Origin: Shinella kummerowiae
GTDB lineage: Bacteria; Pseudomonadota; Alphaproteobacteria; Rhizobiales; Rhizobiaceae
NCBI RefSeq assembly: GCF_009827055.1
Contig: NZ_WUMK01000004.1
Location: 310,001 to 374,000, forward strand
Length of the DNA stretch: 64,000 nt
Direction of reading: 5' to 3'
Shown here: positions 59,503 through 64,000 of the stretch, piece by piece
Numbering within the stretch: position 1 is the first letter of the stretch
Layout of the letters: each line of letters opens with the position of its first letter
Notes under the pieces: generated by a model
The model's database searches: none
What the model was told of the DNA's origin: nothing
Seen by the model: only the letters and a program-made list of their open reading frames with translations
Made by a program: the position numbers and the translations under genes

Positions 59503-60126
59503 CTACCTCGCTCCGAGACTGCGGTTCTTGTCTGAATGCCGCGCCCGGACATTCCGGGGGTCGAGTACCCTGACCGAGGCCAGAGCAGGGTCAACTTGCG
59601 GCTTTGCGTCCGGTGCGATCCAGTGTGTGGCGCACTTTTCGGACGATACCGTTGTTGGTGTGTCTTCTACGCTGTTTTGCGACAGCCCGTCTAGACGAAT
59701 GTCCAGCCGAACCAAATGCTTACGGTTGAGTTCTGATGCAATGGATTGACATGCCCGCTGAATTTTCCGCTCGAAAGTTCGGCGCACCATGTCATTTCTC
59801 TGCAAATATCGGTCGAGATAGAGGCCCTTCCGGGTCTTGATGAACCCGTAGTCGTAGATCAGCTTGCGGTTTGCTTCATCGAGGTAGGTGTTGATCCACG
59901 TCCAAGTCTCCTCCATGCGGGACAGAGCGCCGGGTGCCGGGATGCGCTTGTAACCAGCCGGAGCGGCCCCGTAGGCGTCGTTATATGCCTGTACCACCTC
60001 CGACATGCTGCCAAGCCTCATACGAGGCCCCAGAGCAGCTGGGGATGAAAGCAGGGTCTCTGCCGCCTCGATGATCCGCGCCCTCACCTGCTCGTATGTC
60101 CAGTCGACGAAAACGGCCACGTTCAT
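59503..60126 (-). CDS. DUF6362 family phage protein
   Basis: 207 aa from ATG 60124-60126, MNVAVFVDWTYEQVRARIIE then AAETLLSSPAALGPRMRLGS, PAPGALSRMEETWTWINTYLDEANRKLIYDYGFIKTRKGL. This is the DUF6362 pattern common in alphaproteobacterial phages next to early regulators. Helical, probably nucleic-acid associated; function unknown. A long GC-rich frame upstream (to 60465) is not part of it. Confidence 0.75.
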   Translation of the reverse strand: MNVAVFVDWTYEQVRARIIEAAETLLSSPAALGPRMRLGSMSEVVQAYNDAYGAAPAGYKRIPAPGALSRMEETWTWINTYLDEANRKLIYDYGFIKTRKGLYLDRYLQRNDMVRRTFERKIQRACQSIASELNRKHLVRLDIRLDGLSQNSVEDTPTTVSSEKCATHWIAPDAKPQVDPALASVRVLDPRNVRARHSDKNRSLGAR

Positions 60127-60572
60127 GCTGCTTCTCCAATCATGTCCAAAAGGTCGCCCTGGATGGGCCGGTAGAAGCGCACCGAAATCAGCACGAGCAG
60201 CGCCTTCCAATTCTCTACGGGGAGCTTCATGGCCTTTGTCTTGCGGCGCAGACTCCCCAGATCGATCGCGTCGAAGTCCTTTGTGAGGGTCGGTGACTTT
60301 ACCAAATCGGGGTTCTCGATCAGGAGGGACGATACCGCCTTGAGCATATCCGCGAACAGCTCCGCCGCGTTGATCTTCGTCCCGGTCATCAACATGAAGA
60401 CAAGGCGGAGGTGTTCCTCCCCATGTTCCCGGCCGATGTCCCGCACCGTCGGCTTGCAATAGCACTCATACGCCTTCCGGCCCGTCGGGCTATGCAGATG
60501 CCCGTCGAACAGCTTCACGCCGCATTGGCGGGCGACCTTGTAGATGTCGCAGCGATGAGAGCGATGCGGCAT
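60123..60572 (-). CDS. Hypothetical phage early protein
   Basis: 149 aa from ATG 60570-60572 (TGATG overlap with the LuxR-type gene). MPHRSHRCDIYKVARQCGVK then LFDGHLHSPTGRKAYECYCKPTVRDIGREHGEEHLRLVFMLMTGTKINAAELFADML. Helical, a few cysteines and histidines near the N-terminus. It overlaps DUF6362 by 4 bp (ATGA), so the early genes form one tightly coupled operon. No family recognised. Confidence 0.6.
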   Translation of the reverse strand: MPHRSHRCDIYKVARQCGVKLFDGHLHSPTGRKAYECYCKPTVRDIGREHGEEHLRLVFMLMTGTKINAAELFADMLKAVSSLLIENPDLVKSPTLTKDFDAIDLGSLRRKTKAMKLPVENWKALLVLISVRFYRPIQGDLLDMIGEAA

Positions 60573-60790
60573 CAAGTGATCCACCCTTTCCGAAGACAGA
60601 AGCCTACAATCCCATGGCGGTTGAGTGTTCCGGTCACTTCCTTTGCTCTGTCTAGGCGACGCTCTACGGCCCGTCGGCTGATGCCGAGGATTTCGCCGAT
60701 CTCTTCACCTGTCTTCCCACGAGACAGCCATAGCACGGTCTCGATCTGGGGAAGGGTCAATGGGCACCCGCTGGGAACTTGGTCAGGCAT
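60572..60790 (-). CDS. LuxR-type helix-turn-helix phage protein
   Basis: 72 aa from ATG 60788-60790 with AGAGGGG upstream. LTLPQIETVLWLSRGKTGEEIGEILGISRRAVERRLDRAKEVTG is a LuxR C-terminal (sigma-70 region 4-like) HTH. No sensor domain. Probably a phage transcription regulator. Confidence 0.75.
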   Translation of the reverse strand: MPDQVPSGCPLTLPQIETVLWLSRGKTGEEIGEILGISRRAVERRLDRAKEVTGTLNRHGIVGFCLRKGWIT

Positions 60791-61232
60791 GGGGTTCACC
60801 CCTCTTCTGGTCCAGCTCCGTCACGGCATAGAAGATGCTTGTGTGGTGGCGTTTGAACACCACGCCGATCTCTGGATAGGACGGCTGCGGTGACAGCATG
60901 TGGCGCAGCTCCCACATCAAGAGGTGCCGGACTGGCACGATGTCCCGGCGACGCGTCGGGCCGATCACGTCATTGTAGTTCGCTCCCAGCTCGATGCAGC
61001 GTGTGTAAACGTGCCTGCTGCAGCGCCCTACCGGGAGGACAAGCTTCCAGCGCTGCCACGCTTTAACGTGCTCGTCGTGCTGAACGTCGAGAGAAGGGAC
61101 TTCCGCGGCCTGGGGGCGTGCTCGCACGACTTGTCGCACTGGATTGCCCATCAGCCGCCGTCGGCGTTCTATGATCGGCTGGCGGTAGTTTGCCGGGTCG
61201 AACGGCTGAACGGAAAGAGGTTGCCAGTTCAT
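60783..61232 (-). CDS. DnaA domain IV-like DNA-binding phage protein
   Basis: 149 aa from ATG 61230-61232 (AAGGAG upstream). The C-terminal half (RRRDIVPVRHLLMWELRHMLSPQPSYPEIGVVFKRHHTSIFYAV) aligns by eye with domain IV of DnaA, which binds DnaA boxes. No AAA+ ATPase domain is present. Likely recognises the phage origin or regulates transcription, just upstream of a DnaB-like helicase gene in the same operon. Confidence 0.75.
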   Translation of the reverse strand: MNWQPLSVQPFDPANYRQPIIERRRRLMGNPVRQVVRARPQAAEVPSLDVQHDEHVKAWQRWKLVLPVGRCSRHVYTRCIELGANYNDVIGPTRRRDIVPVRHLLMWELRHMLSPQPSYPEIGVVFKRHHTSIFYAVTELDQKRGEPHA

Positions 61233-61564
61233 GCCGCGCTCCTTTCCTTGGTGTACCGACACAGCCGATAGCCAACGAAGCGGCGGCCTTCAACGTCCCA
61301 ACCTATCGAACGAAGCTTCTTTCGTAGCTTGGAGATGTGCGACATGAGACTGTTGCGCGTTTCCGGCTCTCCGTCTCCGACGTCATCGTATAGGGCTTGA
61401 GCCATCTGATCGCTGCGAACCGCAGTTGGGAACGCAAGGACCATAGCGTCGAGCGCCAGTTGCTCCTTGCGTGGCTTGGGTAGCGCGTCCAACTCGTCGA
61501 GATCGGCGAGTGGGATCGTTGTTCTTGGGCGCTTGCAGCAGGGGCATATGATTTGAGTGCTCAT
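61229..61564 (-). CDS. Winged-helix DNA-binding phage protein
   Basis: 111 aa from ATG 61562-61564. Begins MSTQIICPCCKRPRTTIPLA (two CxxC-like cysteine pairs: CPCC), then ALDAMVLAFPTAVRSDQMAQALYDDVGDGEPETRNSLMSHISKLRKKLRSIGWDVEGRRFVGYRL, a trans_reg_C/OmpR-type winged helix. 4-bp overlaps on both sides. Probably a regulator. Confidence 0.7.
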   Translation of the reverse strand: MSTQIICPCCKRPRTTIPLADLDELDALPKPRKEQLALDAMVLAFPTAVRSDQMAQALYDDVGDGEPETRNSLMSHISKLRKKLRSIGWDVEGRRFVGYRLCRYTKERSAA

Positions 61565-61854
61565 GCCCGCACCGCCTTTCTCTCCCCCTCTGCTGGCCGG
61601 GGCTGGAAGAACACCCGATCGACCTCGTCGCGATAGGTGCTGCGACCGTCGAAGCGCTCGCCGCGGATCTCGTGGCCGTTCATGTAGGCAAGAAGGTGCT
61701 TTGCCGCCTCCTCCCATGCCTCGCCGGCGGAGTTGAACACCTTGGGCTTGGCGCCCTTTTCCATAACCGGATGTGGGCGGGCGTCACGCGCCAGGCGGAG
61801 CATGCACCACCAGCCGAGGCCGCGCTTCACTGGATAGGCTGCGTAACCGTTCAT
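61561..61854 (-). CDS. Small phage replication-operon protein
   Basis: 97 aa from ATG 61852-61854, MNGYAAYPVKRGLGWWCMLR then LARDARPHPVMEKGAKPKVFNSAGEAWEEAAKHLLAYMNGHEIRGERFDG. No family recognised. Overlaps the helicase stop (61854) and the winged-helix start. Confidence 0.6.
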   Translation of the reverse strand: MNGYAAYPVKRGLGWWCMLRLARDARPHPVMEKGAKPKVFNSAGEAWEEAAKHLLAYMNGHEIRGERFDGRSTYRDEVDRVFFQPRPAEGERKAVRA

Positions 61855-63311
61855 CAAAACATCCTCGTCTGGTCTTGCTCTTGCAGGTCGGTAAACATGG
61901 TCTTCGTGCCCTCCCAACCGACTTCCTTCCGCTGCGGCCAGCGGGTGTGACGGGACAGTGCCACGATGATCTCAGCCTTGCCGCGTACCGTGCCCATGAC
62001 CTCTTCCCAGATCGGGTGAAGGTCAGAGCCCTCAGAAGGCTCTAGCTCCTGCAGGATCGGTTCGGCTCGGAATGGGATGATGACGTGGTTGGCGTCCTTT
62101 TCGCAGGAGCCGTAAATGTCCGCGTACTTCGGCCGGCGGCCGATAGCCATCATGTACGTGGACCGGCTCATCTTCCGGTCCTCAATGGCGAACGTGTTCT
62201 TCTTGAGCTGCGCCGCGGCGACGATTGGCAGGCGCAACCGGTTCGCAACCATCTTCAGGCGACGCGTGACGAACGGGCCGAACTCGGTCTCCGATAGCTT
62301 GCCAGTCTCCCGATCTCGCTCCACGAGGCCGATATGGTCGATTATGGCCATGCCGCCGGGGTGACGCTTGGCGAAGTCCTTCAGGTCTCGCTCGATCTGG
62401 GCGAGCGTCATGCTGTCATCACGGATGAAACAGCGGTCCTGCCATGTCTCGGCGTTCCTGCGAGCCGTCTCCAGCTGCTCGTATTCCCGTTCGGAGACCT
62501 TACCGCGGATCTGGCGCCATGCCTGGATGTCTGTCACGCGGGATAGCGACCGGTGGGCCAACTCTTCGACGCCCATCTCACCGGAGTAAATCCAGACCGG
62601 ATGCCCATTGCAGGCAGCGCCGTGGATGATCTGCTCGATGAGGCTGGACTTGCCCTGCTTGGTTCCGCCGCCGATGACGATCAACTGACCGGGTAGGAAT
62701 GGGCCTACCATGTCCATGAGAAAGCGGATTCCGTAGTCGACGCCGGCAACGCCGCTGCCTCTGTAGGCCGTCGCCGTCGATTCCAGCGCTCGCTTAGCAC
62801 CTTCCGCGAGGGTCTTGGCCTCTGCCCGCCCGTTCAGCGCCCGTATGATGTCATCCAGCCGGGACCGAAGCGCCTCGATCTCGTCCATGATCTCCATGTC
62901 GGTCGAGAAGGCGGCGTCTTCCATCTTGTGGCCGATGGATATCACCGCCCGACGGGCCGCGCAGTCCATGATGGAGTAGGCGAAGTCAGGCACGTTGACG
63001 AGGTTCACGGCATTCACAGCCAAGGACGACACGTACTGCGCCGTCGTCTTGTCGCCGATCATCGTCTCGTCAAGGCGGTTCTTGATCGTGATTGTGGTCG
63101 CAGCCCTGCCCTGCCTGGCGCTCTCTACGATGACGCCGTAGATTTTACCGTGCACTGCTTCGGAGAAATGTTCGGCCTCGAGTGGGAGGCGGATGGCGTC
63201 CAGGGCCGTGTTGTTGACCAGTAGAGCGCCAAGCAAGGCTTGCTCCGCCTCTACGTTCGCTGGCAGTTCCCGCCGTGCCGCGCCATGCATGGACATGTCG
63301 TGGGCGTTCAT
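61854..63311 (-). CDS. DnaB-like replicative helicase
   Basis: 485 aa. The N-terminal DnaB domain (ELPANVEAEQALLGALLVNNTALDAIRLPLEAEHFSEAVHGKIY) and the RecA-type C-domain with Walker A GGGTKQGKSSLIEQ (about 217) and Walker B (MAIIDHIGLVERD) are both present. Unwinds DNA ahead of the fork; its presence implies the phage loads its own helicase. Followed by the winged-helix and DnaA-like genes. Begins right after the methyltransferase (63308-63311 overlap). Confidence 0.9.
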   Translation of the reverse strand: MNAHDMSMHGAARRELPANVEAEQALLGALLVNNTALDAIRLPLEAEHFSEAVHGKIYGVIVESARQGRAATTITIKNRLDETMIGDKTTAQYVSSLAVNAVNLVNVPDFAYSIMDCAARRAVISIGHKMEDAAFSTDMEIMDEIEALRSRLDDIIRALNGRAEAKTLAEGAKRALESTATAYRGSGVAGVDYGIRFLMDMVGPFLPGQLIVIGGGTKQGKSSLIEQIIHGAACNGHPVWIYSGEMGVEELAHRSLSRVTDIQAWRQIRGKVSEREYEQLETARRNAETWQDRCFIRDDSMTLAQIERDLKDFAKRHPGGMAIIDHIGLVERDRETGKLSETEFGPFVTRRLKMVANRLRLPIVAAAQLKKNTFAIEDRKMSRSTYMMAIGRRPKYADIYGSCEKDANHVIIPFRAEPILQELEPSEGSDLHPIWEEVMGTVRGKAEIIVALSRHTRWPQRKEVGWEGTKTMFTDLQEQDQTRMF

Positions 63312-64000
63312 GCTGCTTCTCCTTCATCCATCGGGAGAGCCGCCTTTATCCGACGCTCAGCGATATCAGCGTATTCCGGGTTCAGCTCGACGAGGACGCT
63401 GCGAAGTCCAAGCTGCTCGGCAACGAGGCCGACCGTACCGGCGCCGCCGAAGGGGTCGAAGACCAGACCGGGCTCGGTGCCAAACACCTCACAGATCGGT
63501 CCGCATCCCGACGGAGCGCCACAGCATGCGCAGATACGCTTGGGGGTCCCGGCCTTGATGCAGCGCTCGGCGAGTGCCGGCGGGAAAGTGGCGAAGTGGG
63601 CTTCGCGGAATGCCTTCGGCGCGATCGTCCAGACATTGCGGGCGTTCTTAGTTTCTGTGAGGTCCGATGTACCATCGCGAAACGATTGCTTACCCTTGCG
63701 GAAAGGATCGTCCTCAGGCGCGACGTTAGACGTCGCCTCGGTGCGGCCCTTGCGGTTGATCGTGCCGTGGGCGCCCTTCTCGACGTCCCATCCGCCCGGC
63801 ACCTTTACTTTGCGGGATATCGGCACTCGATCGACATTTTGCCTGCTGTTCGGTCCGGGCTTGCGCGCATGGGCGGTCCCGGTCACGGGCTCGCGGATCG
63901 CCTCGTGATCATAGAAATAGTCCTCGCCCTTCGTAAGCAGGAAGACTTTCTCGTGAGCCGTCGTCGGCCGGTCGTAAACCGATTCCGGCATCGGGTTGGG
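63308..64000 (-). CDS. DNA methyltransferase, N-terminal part missing (off the right edge)
   Basis: 231 codons of the C-terminal portion. The SAM motif I lies late, at FVFDPFGGAGTVGLVAEQLG, with FATFPPALAERCIKAGTP (motif X) before it, which is the order of beta-class N4/N6 DNA methyltransferases; the catalytic D/S-PPY tetrad must be outside the window. A Cys cluster (CACCGAPSGCG) inserts near the C-terminus. Function: protection of phage DNA from host restriction. Partial because of the window edge, not decay. Confidence 0.85.
   Translation of the reverse strand, partial: PNPMPESVYDRPTTAHEKVFLLTKGEDYFYDHEAIREPVTGTAHARKPGPNSRQNVDRVPISRKVKVPGGWDVEKGAHGTINRKGRTEATSNVAPEDDPFRKGKQSFRDGTSDLTETKNARNVWTIAPKAFREAHFATFPPALAERCIKAGTPKRICACCGAPSGCGPICEVFGTEPGLVFDPFGGAGTVGLVAEQLGLRSVLVELNPEYADIAERRIKAALPMDEGEAA

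Larger units (their letters stand above)
29412..64000. mobile_element. Siphovirus-type prophage integrated in tRNA-Leu (right end outside window)
   Basis: The region starts at a tRNA-Leu 3' fragment and holds, in order from the right, replication, DNA-binding, terminase, portal, capsid, connector, tail, fibre, endolysin and holin genes, nearly all read leftwards in tight overlaps. A long tape measure and no sheath or baseplate genes indicate a long non-contractile tail. No integrase, excisionase or phage repressor is recognised here, so they are probably beyond position 64000. At least 34.6 kb are present and the structural cassette appears intact. Confidence 0.9.

Overview
The window looks like chromosome of a member of the Rhizobiaceae (Rhizobium / Agrobacterium / Shinella / Ensifer type alphaproteobacterium) with a long prophage in its right half. 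This rests on high GC, on housekeeping families and neighbourhoods familiar from rhizobial chromosomes (prmB, folE-hisI, PAS_5, BTLCP peptidase, DUF1489, DUF599, sdaA, mgtE, peptide-deformylase-like), on palindromic intergenic repeats ending in GGAATTGCG, and on a rhizobial-type tRNA-Leu 3' end.

Layout, left part (1-29411, chromosome). The start of thrS lies at the left edge, next to a lower-GC patch carrying a DUF6602 gene and a candidate small RNA. Then come a cupin gene and a palindromic element flanked by 103-bp direct repeats, a small Cys-containing protein, prmB and an RsuA/RluB-type pseudouridine synthase, a GAF-GGDEF-PilZ diguanylate cyclase, an ICMT-like membrane protein, and a leftward run of DUF1697, DUF2267, yidD and an Fe-S scaffold. 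folE and hisI follow, then a patatin-like phospholipase, a CBS protein, a rhomboid protease, PAS_5 and double-PilZ proteins, a BTLCP cysteine peptidase behind an 11-bp repeat array, a SPOR-tailed D,D-carboxypeptidase, an AraC-type membrane regulator, an alpha/beta hydrolase, DUF1489, sdaA, DUF599, an acyltransferase (DUF1624), a MerR regulator with a palindromic operator, mgtE and a metal-ligand-deficient peptide-deformylase-like protein.

Right part (29412-64000, prophage, continuing past the right edge). The left boundary is marked by the last 21 nt of a tRNA-Leu gene (minus strand) directly beside that tRNA's own terminator, which is the expected attL of a tRNA-Leu-integrating phage. A few plus-strand genes follow (small phage proteins, an SOS-associated YedK/HMCES protein, and a lower-GC three-gene module of unknown function whose reading frames overlap by 4 nt). 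The rest is a classical siphovirus genome read leftwards. In transcription order from the right it has a DNA methyltransferase, a DnaB-like helicase, three small DNA-binding proteins (winged helix, DnaA domain IV-like, LuxR-type HTH), a phage protein, a DUF6362 protein, a tRNA-like gene, a RelA/SpoT-domain protein, a Cas2-like gene (opposite strand), small and large terminase, DUF1073 portal, protease with nested scaffold, decoration protein, major capsid, connectors, minor head protein, tail terminator, tail tube, tail chaperones joined by a predicted -1 frameshift, tape measure with a lysozyme-like domain, tail-tip proteins, an SGNH-type tail fibre, endolysin, holin and a spanin-like protein.

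The most interesting accessory content is the three-gene cassette at 31327-33391, the plus-strand moron genes inside the tail operon (45521-46210 and 48230-48427), the solitary Cas2-like protein, and the RelA/SpoT protein lying just downstream of an unusual 72-nt tRNA-like sequence. All functional statements come from reading motifs by eye; no database search was run.
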